The translations under genes were made by a program, and so were the position numbers. The notes under the pieces were generated by a model. It saw nothing but the letters and a program-made list of their open reading frames with translations, did no database searches and was not told the DNA's origin. Positions 10,389-21,310 of a stretch of 64,000 nt of DNA are shown here, one piece after another. Numbering within the stretch: position 1 is the first letter of the stretch; every line of letters starts with the position of its first letter. Location of the stretch: NCBI RefSeq assembly GCF_017116825.1, contig NZ_JAFIRD010000001.1, forward strand, positions 62,001-126,000, given 5' to 3'. This stretch comes from Mycoplasma enhydrae (GTDB lineage: Bacteria > Bacillota_I > Bacilli_A > Mycoplasmatales > Metamycoplasmataceae).

Positions 10389-11582
10389 TTATTTCAAGAT
10401 CTTTGTAACTGATCCTGCACCAACTGTTCTACCACCTTCACGGATTGAGAATTTTGTTCCTTCTTCAACAGCGATTGGTGAGATTAAAGTAACTTTTAGA
10501 TCTACTTGATCTCCAGGCATAACCATTTCACGGTCTCCAATAAATGCGATTCCACCTGTTACATCTGTTGTACGGAAGTAGAATTGAGGTTTATAGTTTT
10601 GGAAGAATGGTGTGTGACGTCCACCTTCTTCTTTTTTAAGAACATAAACTGTTGCTTCAAATTCTGTGTGAGGAATAATTGTTTTAGGTTTAGCTAAAAC
10701 TTGACCACGTTCGATTTCTGATCTATCAACACCACGTAGTAATAAACCAGCGTTATCTCCAGCTTGAGCTTCTTTTAAGTTCTTTCTGAACATTTCAATT
10801 CCAGTAACAACTGTTTTTTTGGTTGGTTTTAGACCAACAATTTCAACTTCTTCGTTGATTGATAGAACTCCACGTTCTACTCTACCTGTTGCAACAGTTC
10901 CACGGCCGGTAATTGTAAATACGTCTTCGATAGCCATTAAGAATGGTTTATCAACTTCACGTTTCGGTTCTTCAATATATGAATCAACTGCATCCATAAG
11001 TTGCATAATTTTTTCTTCATATTCTGCTTCACCTTGTAGAGCTTTTAAAGCTGAACCAGGAATAATAGGAGCATTGTCACCATCAAAACCATATTCTGAT
11101 AATAGACCACGAACGTCCATTTCTACTAATCCAACCATTTCTTCTCTTTCATCAGCTTTAAACATATCAATTTTGTTTAAGAAGATAACGATCTTAGGAA
11201 CACCAACTTGTTTCGCTAAAAGAATGTGTTCACGAGTTTGAGGCATAGGTCCATCTGTTGCAGCAACAACTAAGATAGCACCATCCATTTGTGCAGCACC
11301 AGTAATCATGTTTTTAACATAGTCAGCGTGGCCTGGACAGTCAACGTGTGCATAGTGACGTTTTTCTGTTTGATATTCGATGTGTGAAGTATTAATAGTA
11401 ATACCACGTGCTTCTTCTTCAGGAGCATTATCTATAGAAGCATAGTCTCTAGCTTCTGATAAACCTTTTTTAGATAAAACTGTAGCAATAGCTGCTGTTA
11501 AAGTAGTTTTACCATGGTCAACGTGTCCGATTGTACCAATATTTACGTGTGGTTTCGAACGGTCAAAATCCATTTTTGCCAT
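10389..11582 (-). CDS. tuf: Elongation factor Tu
   Basis: This 397-residue GTPase delivers aminoacyl-tRNA to the ribosome. It contains GHVDHGKTT (G1), RGITINTSH (switch I), DCPGH (G3) and NKID (G4), and ends with [15 protein letters not shown]. No TGA codon interrupts it, and its codon use is more conservative than that of its neighbours, as expected of a highly expressed gene. The ATG at 11582 has AAGGAAA upstream. It is monocistronic, with a terminator behind and a structured leader in front. Confidence 0.99.
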   Translation of the reverse strand: MAKMDFDRSKPHVNIGTIGHVDHGKTTLTAAIATVLSKKGLSEARDYASIDNAPEEEARGITINTSHIEYQTEKRHYAHVDCPGHADYVKNMITGAAQMDGAILVVAATDGPMPQTREHILLAKQVGVPKIVIFLNKIDMFKADEREEMVGLVEMDVRGLLSEYGFDGDNAPIIPGSALKALQGEAEYEEKIMQLMDAVDSYIEEPKREVDKPFLMAIEDVFTITGRGTVATGRVERGVLSINEEVEIVGLKPTKKTVVTGIEMFRKNLKEAQAGDNAGLLLRGVDRSEIERGQVLAKPKTIIPHTEFEATVYVLKKEEGGRHTPFFQNYKPQFYFRTTDVTGGIAFIGDREMVMPGDQVDLKVTLISPIAVEEGTKFSIREGGRTVGAGSVTKILK

Positions 11583-11629
11583 ATTTAATTTCCTTTCAAA
11601 AATTTTTGATTAATATTTAATTTTTATTT

Positions 11630-11735
11630 TTATTTAAGATTAAAAATCTTAGTTAAACGCGTTTAACCACCTAAGCATAGTCTTTCATCTATGTCCTGTC
11701 CGATTGCGTTTAGTTTTAAAGTCAATAGAATAAAT
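11630..11735 (-). promoter_or_regulatory. Structured 5' leader of tuf
   Basis: The minus strand upstream of tuf can form three successive hairpins: CATAG/CTATG, the palindrome GTTAAACGCGTTTAAC (11652-11667), and AAGATT/AATCTT (11634-11648 approx). A five-codon ORF (ATG AAA GAC TAT GCT TAG) lies between the first stem arms. No T-run follows the last hairpin, so it is not a simple terminator. Function is unknown; ribosome- or factor-dependent control is only a possibility. Confidence 0.4.
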
Positions 11736-11816
11736 TTTAACAAAAAAATATAAATATTTACATTAATATTCTTAACGACTTAAATCATAGTATTTTTCGC
11801 TTAAAAATTAGCAAGA

Positions 11817-12404
11817 TTAAAATTTCTTGTCATCTTTAATAATTCTTCCTAAAGTATCTTGTAAAGCATCAATAGGAACTTGTTTAAATTCACCTGTTTT
11901 AGCAACAGTTACTCCACCATTTTCTTCACTAACAATAATTGTTATTGCATCTGAAGTTTCAGATATACCCATTCCCGCTCTATGTCTTGCTCCATATTTA
12001 TTATTAATAGATTTTTTAGTAATTTTGTAATATGTTGCAGCATAATGAATTTTATTATTTCTAATCACAACTGCTCCATCATGTAGCGGACTGTTTTTAT
12101 TAAAAATAGAAATTAGAAGTGCTGCTGAAATATTAGCATCTAAAATGACACCGTCAGTTCTTAAACTATCTAAATTATCATTGTTCTCGATAGTAATTAA
12201 AGCACCTGTTTTAGTTTTAGATAAATACTCAATAGCTTCTTTTAGTTGGAATATTATTCTTATTCGTGTTGAATCACCTAAGGCTTTTTTATTTGATTTG
12301 TTTCTTTTAATAGCATTGAAAAGTGCTATTGCATAGTTGGTAACTATTACAATTGTTACTAAAATAACTAATGATAATATTGCATATAATATGTTTTTTT
12401 CCAT
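11817..12404 (-). CDS. Diadenylate cyclase, CdaM/CdaA-like (c-di-AMP synthesis)
   Basis: This 195-residue enzyme condenses two ATP to c-di-AMP. One N-terminal transmembrane helix (about residues 5-28) replaces the three helices of canonical CdaA, as in the CdaM type known from Mycoplasma pneumoniae. The DAC (DisA_N) domain follows: GALITIE, the catalytic SPLHDGAVVI motif and GARHRAGMGISE, then SEENGGVTVA. Length matches CdaM. It is second in a two-gene unit; its ribosome binding site (AGGAAAA) overlaps the stop of the upstream membrane protein gene, so the two are coupled. No terminator is obvious before tuf. Confidence 0.92.
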   Translation of the reverse strand: MEKNILYAILSLVILVTIVIVTNYAIALFNAIKRNKSNKKALGDSTRIRIIFQLKEAIEYLSKTKTGALITIENNDNLDSLRTDGVILDANISAALLISIFNKNSPLHDGAVVIRNNKIHYAATYYKITKKSINNKYGARHRAGMGISETSDAITIIVSEENGGVTVAKTGEFKQVPIDALQDTLGRIIKDDKKF

Positions 12405-12416
12405 AATCTTATTTTC

Positions 12417-12827
12417 CTATCATCATTTATTTAAGCCAAGAATAATCACAAGCATAATAATAATTAAAGCAATAAAGGCTGAAATGATTGTTATTTTTAG
12501 TCATAGTGGCATTGGCTTAGTTTTAGTTGCTAAAGGTGAATCTGACCATTTTTCATATTCAATGTAATTAGCATATTTAAGTTTAATTTTATTTTGGCGT
12601 TTTTGAGTTTCTTCAATTTTAGTTGAGTTCTTTTCATCCATTATTTTCATGAATCTTATTTTTTGAAAAAATGAAAAAATCTCCATTTCAGAGTATGGTT
12701 TGTAAAAATAAGCTTTTTTCTTATAGTTCTGAAATTCTGCAATTATTTTTGAAATACTATCATTCTCAGGATCATATTTCAAACTACGGGTATCTTTTTG
12801 TTTTTGAGCACCTAAAAGTTTTGCCAT
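12417..12827 (-). CDS. Small tail-anchored membrane protein upstream of the diadenylate cyclase
   Basis: This 136-residue protein is not recognised. Residues about 1-105 are polar and Lys-rich (MAKLLGAQKQKDTRSLKYDP) with likely helices; residues about 110-131 form one hydrophobic helix, followed by LNKWW and the stop TAG. The last three Trp residues are all TGA codons, so the membrane segment is invisible under the standard code. The ATG at 12827 has GGAG upstream. Because it is tightly linked to the cyclase gene, it could be a membrane partner that plays the part CdaR plays in Firmicutes, but no sequence similarity to CdaR is visible. It is divergent from pgk. Confidence 0.7.
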
Positions 12828-12927
12828 TTTTTCTCCATTCTTTCAACGAAATTCAATATTTTTATATAAAATAATCTTATTATAATTATTTATATCGTTA
12901 AAATTTTATATTAAATTGGGAGATAAA

Positions 12928-14121
12928 ATGAAAAAAACAATTAAAGATATTGAACTTAAAGGTAAGAAAGTAATTTTGAGAGTTGATTTTAATGTACCTT
13001 TATTAGATGGAAAAGTAATGGATACTAAAAGAATAGATGCAGCAATACCAACAATAAAATATATTTTGGAAAATGGTGCTTCTTTAATTATGCTTTCACA
13101 CCTTGGAAGAATTAAAACTCCAGAAGATAAAGCTAATAAAACTTTAAAACCTGTTGTTGCTAAATTCTCAGAAATTTTGGGCAAAGAAGTTAAATTTATT
13201 CCTTTTACAAAGGGAAAAGAAGTACAGGAGGCTGCTCAAAATCTAAAACCTGGTGAAATCATTTTTTTAGAAAACACTCGTCACGAGGATTTAAATGACA
13301 AAGCAGAATCTGGCAATAGTGAAGAGCTATCTAAATTCTGAGCAAGTTTAGGTGATGTTTATGTTAATGATGCTTTTGGAGCTTCACATCGTTCGCATGC
13401 TTCAACAGCAGGAATTGCTAAATTTGTTAAAGAATCAGCTTTAGGTTTTTTAATGAATGATGAAGTTAAACATTTAGAAAAAATTCTAGATGGTTTCGAA
13501 AGACCTTTTGTTGCTATTGTGGGTGGAGCTAAAGTTAGCGATAAAATCAAAGTTTTAGAAAAACTATTTAATGTTGCTGATAAAGTACTAGTAGTTGGAG
13601 GTATGGCTTATACTTTTCAAAAAGCATTGGGTCACAAAATTGGTACTTCAATATGTGAAGATGACAAATTAGAATTAGCAACTCAATATCTAAAACAATA
13701 TAAAGACAAAATTGTTTTACCAATTGATAATGCTTATACAGATGAATTTGCAGATAAAACACCTAAATTTACAAATAAAGATAATATTGATATACCTGAT
13801 GGATATATGGGTCTAGATGTTGGTCCACAATCTGTTGAATTATTTAATGAAGTTATAGCTTCAGCAAAAACTATTTTTTGAAATGGTCCAGCAGGAGTTA
13901 GCGAATTTAAGAATTTTGAAAATGGAACAAAAGGTATTGCTATAGCTATAGCTAATAACCAAAAAGCTTATTCAGTTGTTGGTGGCGGAGATTCGGTTAC
14001 TGCAATTAACAAATTAGGCTATCAATCAAAATTTAGTTTTATTTCAACTGGTGGTGGTGCTTCTATTGAATTTATTCAAGGAAATAAAATGCCAGGATTT
14101 GAAGCAATTCAAGATAAATAA
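12928..14121 (+). CDS. pgk: Phosphoglycerate kinase
   Basis: This 397-residue glycolytic enzyme transfers phosphate from 1,3-bisphosphoglycerate to ADP. The N-terminal VILRVDFNVPLLDG motif, SHLGRIK, ENTRHE and the C-terminal VGGGDSVTA / FISTGGGASIEF motifs are present in order. The ATG at 12928 follows GGGAGAT at good spacing; an in-frame TTG at 12916 lies inside that ribosome binding site and is not the start. A terminator follows the TAA. Two TGA codons read as Trp (near 13339 and 13879). Confidence 0.98.
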
Positions 14122-14130
14122 TATTGATGC

Positions 14131-14168
14131 AAAAATATCGAGTTTAAACTTAAGCACTCGATATTTTT
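14131..14168 (+). terminator. Terminator of pgk
   Basis: AAAAATATCGAGT pairs with ACTCGATATTTTT, ten bases after the stop codon. Confidence 0.88.
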
Positions 14169-14244
14169 TAATGCTCTAAATTATAAAATCAAGAAACTAA
14201 GTTTATAATGGTTTTTAAAGCAATGTTGTTTATACATTTTTTGC

Positions 14245-14250
14245 TAAAAT
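14245..14250 (+). promoter_or_regulatory. Extended -10 for a nearly leaderless asnA transcript
   Basis: TGCTAAAAT (extended -10) ends eight bases before the asnA ATG. No ribosome binding site lies between them. Confidence 0.45.
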
Positions 14251-14258
14251 TTTAAATT

Positions 14259-15239
14259 ATGAAAAATTCCAAACTAAGTTTAAAAGAAACACAATTAGCA
14301 ATTGAAATTTTAAAAGACGTTTTTTCACATAAATTAAAAAAATCTTTGAATTTAACTAGAGTTTCTGCTCCTTTATTTGTTAGAAGTTCAAGTGGTTTAA
14401 ATGATGGTTTATCTGGCGAAAAACCCGTATCATTTCGACCTAAATCAATTAATGAAAAACTTGAAATAGTTCATTCGTTAGCTAAATGAAAAAGAGATGC
14501 GCTATATAGATATAATTTTGATTTGTATCATGGAATATATACGGATATGAATGCCATTAGACAAGAAGAAATAATTGATAATACTCATTCATTTTATGTC
14601 GACCAATGAGATTGAGAAATGATAATTGCTAAAGAAGATCGCGATTTATCATTTTTAAAGAAAATAGTTAACAAAATATATCAAGCTTTGAAATTTACTG
14701 AGAAAAAAATTAATAGCACTTATGTTACTTTAAAATCTAAATTGCCTAAAAAGATCTTTTTTATTGATTCATTGAAACTTTATAATAAATTTCCTAATTT
14801 AAGTTCTAAGGAAAGAGAATATGAACTAGTTAAAAAATATGGAGCAATATTTATTTATAAAATAGGCTACAATCTTCCAGATAACATACCTCATTCAAAT
14901 CGAGCCAAAGATTATGATGACTGAAACTTGAATGGAGATTTAATAGTATATGATGAACTAAATGATATTGCACTAGAATTAAGCAGCATGGGGATTAGAG
15001 TTGATGCTAATTCATTACAAAAGCAATATAATTTACCATTAGAAGAAATAGCTAGAATTAGTTCATATCATCAAGCTATTATTGAAAATAAATTTCCTTT
15101 AACTATTGGTGGAGGAATTGGACAATCGAGAATCGCTATGTTTTTATTAGAAAAAAAACATATAGGTGAAGTTCAAGTTAGTGTTTGAGATGATAAAACG
15201 ATCGAAAGTGCAAAAAAATCAGATATTATTTTGCTATAA
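14259..15239 (+). CDS. asnA: Aspartate-ammonia ligase (asparagine synthetase A)
   Basis: This 326-residue enzyme makes asparagine from aspartate, ammonia and ATP; it belongs to the class II aminoacyl-tRNA-synthetase-like fold. Recognisable are [18 protein letters not shown] near the N-terminus, the YVDQWDWEM region, [17 protein letters not shown] and the C-terminal class II motif [14 protein letters not shown]. Length agrees with bacterial AsnA (about 330). Five TGA-coded Trp fall at conserved positions. The ATG is preceded by a -10 box rather than a Shine-Dalgarno sequence. The last codons plus the stop form a TATAAT that may start the metK leader RNA. Confidence 0.96.
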
Positions 15240-15348
15240 TTAATTAATATTAAAAAGTACATAGAGAGTTGTTTAGCTTGACAAGCGTTTGAAACATGCC
15301 AACCTGTTTATAAAATTAATAATCAAGGTGGATAGTCAGGGACATTAA

Positions 15349-15399
15349 ATGTCTAACATGTATCATTACACTAATGCTTTTAAAAAACAGCTTTTCTAA
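15349..15399 (+). CDS. Possible 16-codon leader peptide of metK
   Basis: ATG at 15349, with AGGG ten bases upstream, opens a 16-codon frame with Met at positions 1 and 4 and stop TAA at 15397. Its last codons overlap the left arm of the terminator hairpin, so a translating ribosome would melt that stem. This arrangement is what makes it worth listing; whether it is translated is unknown. Confidence 0.3.
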   Translation: MSNMYHYTNAFKKQLF

Positions 15400-15415
15400 T
15401 TATTGGCTGTTTTTT
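15382..15415 (+). terminator. Terminator in front of metK
   Basis: AAAAAACAGC pairs with GCTGTTTTTT over a 14-nt loop. It lies 44 bases before the metK start codon and is not behind a recognised gene. Confidence 0.75.
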
Positions 15416-15459
15416 ATGTTTTTTTAATATTAAAAATATAAGAAAGGATTATTTAAACT

Positions 15460-16599
15460 ATGAAAAGAGTTTTAACTTCAGAAAGCGTGGGTGCTGGTCA
15501 TCCAGATAAAATTTGTGATCAAATTAGTGATGCTATATTAGATGGTTTATTAAAAAAAGATCCGTACGCCAGAGTAGCATGTGATGTTTTAGCAAATAAC
15601 AATATCATTTACATTGGAGGGCAAATTACTACTTCTGGATATATTGATACAATAAAAGAAGCCTGAAAAGTGCTAAAACCATTAGGATATAATGAAAATG
15701 ATTTTAATATAATTAATGGAATTTATCCCCAAAGTCCAGACATAGCCATTGGAATTGCTAAAAAAGGTAGTGATGATTTAGGAGCTGGAGACCAAGGAAT
15801 TTTATTTGGATATGCAACAGATGAAAATGAATATTACATGCCTTGACCAATTGTTTTAAGTCATGAATTGGTTAAGAGAGCTGAAAAACTAAGACGTGCC
15901 AAAAAATTTCCTTATGCTAAAAGTGACATGAAGAGCCAAGTTACAGTTGAGTATGACGATGAAAACAATAGCATTAGAGTTGCAAAAGTTTTAATGTCAG
16001 TTCAACATTTATCCAATTTCAACGAAGAAAAATTTAAAAAATTTATTAAAGAAAATATTATTGATTATGTAATGGTGAAACATAATTTCAATCTAGATTA
16101 TGAAATATTAATTAATCCAACCGGAAGATTTGTAATTGGGGGGCCCGTAGGAGACACTGGTTTAACTGGAAGAAAAATAATTGTTGATACTTATGGTGGC
16201 TTTGCTCACCATGGTGGAGGAGCTTTTAGTGGAAAAGATGCTACTAAAATTGATAGAAGTGCAGCTTATATGGCAAGATATATAGCTAAAAATCTAGTAG
16301 CTGCAGGCGTAGCTAAAATGTGTGAAATTCAATTATCTTATGCTATTGGTTTACCAAGACCTCAAAGTATTTATGTTAATACATTTGGAACTTCTAGATT
16401 TTCTGAAAATGAAATAATTAATTTAATAAATAAATTATTTGACTTAAGTGTTAGAGGAATAATTAAAACGCTAAATCTACTTAAACCAATTTATTTACAA
16501 ACTGCAACATTTGGTCATTTTGGACGCAACGATTTAAATTTAAGTTGAGAGGCATTGGATAAAATTCAAGTTATTAAATCAGAATTAAACCTTAAATAA
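15460..16599 (+). CDS. metK: S-adenosylmethionine synthetase
   Basis: This 379-residue enzyme makes SAM from methionine and ATP, the methyl donor for the methyltransferases encoded nearby (the DNA methylase at 16686 and RsmI). The N-terminal [23 protein letters not shown], the [12 protein letters not shown] hexapeptide region and the C-terminal [19 protein letters not shown] motif are all present. Length is close to the family (about 380-395). The ATG has AGAAAGGA upstream. Three TGA-coded Trp are seen, including MPWPI. It follows a structured leader with a terminator, suggesting attenuation control. Confidence 0.97.
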
Positions 16600-16614
16600 G
16601 CAAATATTATGGAT

Positions 16615-16638
16615 ACCAAAATCAGTTACGGTTTTGGT
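16615..16638 (+). terminator. Terminator of metK
   Basis: ACCAAAA and TTTTGGT form a seven-base stem with a ten-base loop, followed by a long T-rich tract. Confidence 0.6.
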
Positions 16639-16672
16639 TTTAATTTTAATTTTTTTTAGCCTTTTAATACGC

Positions 16673-16678
16673 TAAAAT
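16673..16678 (+). promoter_or_regulatory. -10 element for a leaderless methyltransferase transcript
   Basis: TAAAAT lies seven bases before the ATG at 16686 and no ribosome binding site is present between them. Confidence 0.4.
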
Positions 16679-16685
16679 TAATATC

Positions 16686-17869
<1,184 letters not shown>

Positions 17870-17885
<16 letters not shown>

Positions 17886-19114
17886 ATAAATATAGACTTT
17901 ATTTCATTACTAGATCTGCTAAAAACAAGCGTTCTAATTCCGCTAAAGCAAAAGGCTACATAGATATTTTCATGCAAGAGGACGATTGACTAATTGAGGG
18001 CATTTATATCAATTTCGAATATTTAGAAATTGATGAATATACTACTCCAAGTTGATTCATAAAGCAAAATGCTAATTTTAAAACTAGAAATCATTTATTT
18101 AAACTAATTGGTTTAAAGCAAGAACAAAGACCAAATATAAATGCAAATAAAACTATTGTTTTAGATGAGAAACAAATTAAAATTGTTAATGACTTTTTTA
18201 ACAATTATTATTTTTTACAAAATAAAACTATAAAAAATATCATTTCTATTCTAAAAGGAAACAATGCAGGAGGTTCTTTTGCTAATCCAAAAAATGCTGA
18301 AATGATAATTGATTTAGAAAAATACACGATGAAAACAAAAGCATATGATAGTTATATTTATAATTTATTTATGGTTTTAGATTTAATTTTAAAAAATCAA
18401 AAAAATAACAAAAATTCTAAAGAAATTGAAGAGATGGCTAAATTTTCTAATAACTACAAGAATTATGATTCCTTTATGGATAAGTTTTTTGATGAAAAAA
18501 ATGATTCGTTTAATAAAGCATCTGAAAAATTTGGTGAGCTATTAAAATTAGCAAACAAAAACAATAAAAATTCAAAAGAAAAATTTGAATGAACCTTATA
18601 TCAAAAAAGAATAATTAAAGAAATTGATGGCACAAAGAGAATTAGGGAAAATATTATTGATCCTAAAATAGAAAGTTTTAGAAACAAAGCCAGTTCTTTT
18701 GAAATAAACGTATTTGATTTAGAGGATATAAAAGCCAAAAGAAAAAGAAAAATGGAAATTGAGAATGCTCATATATATGATGTTAAATATATTAAAAAAG
18801 ATTTAGAGAATTATGCTTTTAGTTTACACAACACTATCAAAAATATTGATAATGATATAATAGCGGATTCTCCTAAATTTCAAGAAATTCTTGGATATGT
18901 TGCAAGCAAGGAAAATTTACTAAATTTACCAATTGATATTCATAAATGTTTTGATAGAAATGAATTTACATATTCTAAATCTGGCGACATTCAAATTTTA
19001 GATAAGAATTTTGAACTTGAAGATTGAGAAAAATGCTTGGAAAAAATTCCCCAATCAAAACTAAGTCAAAATATGATTCAATTTATTATTTGAAGAAATC
19101 AAAAAAGAAAATAG
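17870..19114 (+). CDS. HNH-type restriction endonuclease paired with the cytosine methyltransferase
   Basis: This 414-residue protein starts with ATG at 17870 inside the last codons of the methyltransferase, with AAGGA nine bases upstream. The N-terminal two thirds are Lys/Asn-rich and not recognised; the C-terminal part carries an HNH (His-Me finger)-like core: ENAHIYDV near residue 300, then after a helical spacer SKENLLNLPIDIHKCFDRN (about 345-363) and a Ser/Gly-turn. That Asn-Leu-x-Leu...His...Phe-Asp pattern is typical of HNH restriction enzymes. Position directly behind a C5 methyltransferase makes a type II restriction enzyme the best reading. Several TGA codons read as Trp. A strong terminator follows. 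Confidence 0.8.
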
Positions 19115-19134
19115 AGCGGTTTTGTGCTCTATTT
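19108..19134 (+). terminator. Terminator of the restriction-modification operon
   Basis: AAAATAGAGC pairs with GCTCTATTTT and overlaps the endonuclease stop codon. Confidence 0.85.
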
Positions 19135-19154
19135 TTTGGTTATTTAAAATAATA

Positions 19155-19228
19155 TGGCAGGGGTTAAAGGAATCGAACCCTTACAAATAGTTTTGGAGAC
19201 TATAGTACTACCATTATACAAAACCCCC
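19155..19228 (-). tRNA. tRNA-Trp, anticodon CCA
   Basis: The minus strand folds into a 74-nt tRNA with acceptor GGGGGTT/AACCCCT, discriminator G and encoded CCA, T arm AAGGG-TTCGATT-CCTTT and anticodon loop CTCCAAA, giving CCA, which reads UGG. It therefore does not serve the abundant UGA-Trp codons unless supported by another tRNA elsewhere. Confidence 0.93.
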
Positions 19229-19253
19229 ATGTTTATAATGTTTTAATTATAAA

Positions 19254-20357
19254 CTATTTTGCTATCTTGAAGTAGCATATGTCACCGTCTTGCATTATAT
19301 AATTACGGCCTTCTAATGACATTTTTCCGGCTTCTTTGGCTTGTTTTTCTCCACCTAAATTTAGATAGTCTTCATATTTGATAACTTCAGCTTTAACAAA
19401 TTTTTTTTCAAAATCAGTATGAATTATGCCAGCGCATTCAGCAGCATTCATTCCGTTTTTAAAAACTCATGCTCTAGCTTCGATTTCACCTGCTGTAAAG
19501 TATGTCGATTGATTAAGTAAATAGAAACTTTTAGAAATAATTTCATCTAAACCAGATTTTTCAATATTATATTCATTTAAAAACATTTGTTTTTCTTCAG
19601 CGCTAAATTGGCAAACTTCATATTCTAATTTAATGCATATTGGAATTAATATTTCATTTTGAATTTTAAGATGTTTTCTTAGTGTTTGAAAATGAATAGC
19701 ATTATTTAAATTAGCATATGATTTAGAATCTAAATTAGCTACATAAATTGTAGGCTTCATAGTTAAGTATTGATAATTTTTAATTAATTTAAGCTCTTCT
19801 TCATCAAAATCTATATTTTTTAGCATTATTTCTTGTTGTAAATTATTTTTAATTTTCAAAAGCAATTCATATTCTTTTTTAAGTTCTTTATCATTGGTGT
19901 TTTGAGCTCTTTTGGCTATTCTATTAATAATATTTTCAGTAGTTTGTAAATCAGCTAATATTAATTCTAAATTTATTATTTTTAAATCATCTAAAGGATT
20001 TATTTTATTTTTGACATGAACTATATCTTCATCTTCAAAACATCTAATAACATGAACTATGGCATCTACTTCTCGAATGTTAGCTAGAAATTTATTGCCC
20101 AAGCCTTCGCCTTTAGAAGCTCCTTCAACTAGACCGGCGATATCTACAAATTGAAATGTTGCTGGAACTACTTTTTTGGCATTTACCATTTTGGCTAATT
20201 GATATAATCTAGTGTCTTCCAAGTTTACAATCGCAACATTAGGCTCAATTGTAGTAAAAGCATAATTTGCTGATTCAGTTTCATTAAGCGTTAAGGCTGA
20301 AAATAAGGTACTTTTTCCTACATTTGGTAAACCTACAATACCTGCTTTTAATGACAT
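19254..20357 (-). CDS. ychF: YchF/OLA1 family ATPase-GTPase
   Basis: This 367-residue Obg-like P-loop protein binds ribosomes and ATP; its role in the stress response is known only in outline. The P-loop [11 protein letters not shown] is at residues 8-18, followed by [11 protein letters not shown], the [20 protein letters not shown] switch and [10 protein letters not shown]. The C-terminal TGS domain ends in [13 protein letters not shown], the usual YchF terminus. Length fits the family (about 365). The ATG at 20357 has AAGGAG upstream. It is followed at 26 bp by tRNA-Trp on the same strand. Confidence 0.97.
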
Positions 20358-20473
20358 AATTATTCTCCTTTTTATAACTTAAAAAATATTAGTTTAAATT
20401 AGAAAAATTATACTATTAAAATGTATTATTATTACATATCAACAGCACATATGATAAGGAGAAAATTTAAGCT

Positions 20474-21046
20474 ATGAATGAAAAGTATAACAAAGGGTCA
20501 ATAGAAATCATAACAGGACCTATGTATAGTGGTAAGAGTGAAGAATTATTAAGAAAATTTAAAACTCTATGATATGTAGGTTTTAACAGCTTAATTATTA
20601 AACCAAAATTTGATAATAGGTTTTCAGAAACTGAAATAGTAAGTCGAGCAGGAACAAAATGTGATACTTACACACTAGAAGATATTAATGAAATATATTC
20701 TTTACTAAAAAAAGAGCATTATGATTCTATTTTGATTGATGAAGCTCATTTTTTTAGTGAAGATATTATCAAAATTGCAGATGATTTAGCTAATAAGGGA
20801 TATTTAGTTGTTATTGCAGGTTTAGACCAGGATTATTTGCACAAACCTTTTGGTCCAATGCCACAATTAATGGCAATAGCTGAAAGAGTAACCAAACTAA
20901 ATGCTATATGTGTTATATGTAAAAATTTGGCTTCAATGTCTTATCGAAAAATTGATAGCGAAGAACAAAGACTATTAGGTGATTATAATGAGTATGAACC
21001 TAGATGTCGTAGATGTTATAATTTAGGAAAAAATATAAAAAAATAA
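20474..21046 (+). CDS. tdk: Thymidine kinase
   Basis: This 190-residue salvage enzyme phosphorylates thymidine with ATP. The P-loop GPMYSGKSEELL, the lasso-side LIDEAHFF motif, and the C-terminal zinc-site cysteines (CVICKNLA and RCRRCYNL) are all present. It works together with Tmk at 49.2 kb to make dTDP from salvaged thymidine, as mycoplasmas lack de novo pyrimidine synthesis. AAGGAG lies about 13 bases before the ATG at 20474. One TGA-coded Trp interrupts the standard reading (LWYVGF). Confidence 0.96.
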
Positions 21047-21097
21047 AGTTGCAATATTTTATTAGACTCTTGAATTTGTCTAATAATTAGCAACTTT
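21045..21097 (+). terminator. Terminator of tdk
   Basis: AAAGTTGC pairs with GCAACTTT, with TATTAGAC/GTCTAATA pairing inside, followed by T residues. Confidence 0.8.
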
Positions 21098-21124
21098 TTT
21101 CATTTAGTAAAAAAGATAAAAAAA

Positions 21125-21201
21125 TGGGGCGTTCGAAGGGGATCGAACCCTCGTATGCCGGAGCCACAACCCGGAGCGTTAACCACTTCGCCACGAACGC
21201 C
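21125..21201 (-). tRNA. tRNA-His, anticodon GTG
   Basis: The minus strand gives a 77-nt tRNA whose acceptor GCGTTCG/CGAACGC is extended by an encoded G at position -1 facing C73, the His identity pair. The anticodon loop is TTGTGGC, the T arm is GAGGG-TTCGATC-CCCTT, and CCA is encoded. Confidence 0.95.
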
Positions 21202-21276
21202 ATTTATTAGCCTTATTATTTTAGCATAAATAGTTAGTTTTTTAAAAAACTTAGAATTTTATTAAGACTAATAAAA

Positions 21277-21296
21277 TAGTTGGCAAAAGCCAACTA
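21277..21296 (-). terminator. Terminator of the 21311-23101 lipoprotein gene
   Basis: TAGTTGGC and GCCAACTA form an eight-base stem with a four-base loop. The following minus-strand sequence is only moderately T-rich. Confidence 0.6.
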
Positions 21297-21310
21297 TAAT
21301 TATTAGTTTA

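Larger units (their letters stand above)
15235..15415 (+). promoter_or_regulatory. Promoter, structured leader RNA, short ORF and terminator upstream of metK
   Basis: TATAAT at 15235-15240 overlaps the asnA stop, so transcription would start near 15247. The RNA can form ACATG/CATGT enclosing ACCT/AGGT and GACAT/ATGTC stems. A 16-codon ORF (15349-15399) begins MSNMYHYTN, has AGGG upstream, and ends in the loop of a ten-base-pair terminator at 15382-15415. This looks like an attenuator or riboswitch for metK, or a free small RNA of about 170 nt. I do not recognise it as any SAM riboswitch class, SRP RNA or RNase P. Confidence 0.5.

Noticed and set aside
10819-11241. Plus-strand frame of 140 codons inside tuf
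   Set aside because: Shadow of the strongly biased codon use of tuf.
12916-12927. TTG start for pgk
   Set aside because: It forms part of the ribosome binding site of the ATG at 12928.
15241-15415. T-box, SRP RNA or RNase P in the metK leader
   Set aside because: AAGGTGG superficially resembles a T-box, but the UGGN-ACC antiterminator context is missing, and no GGAAG-AGCAG loop (SRP) or GAGGAAAGUCC (RNase P) is present.
19155-19228. tRNA as an integration site for the restriction-modification locus
   Set aside because: No integrase, direct repeat of the tRNA end or other island sign is present; nearness alone is not enough.
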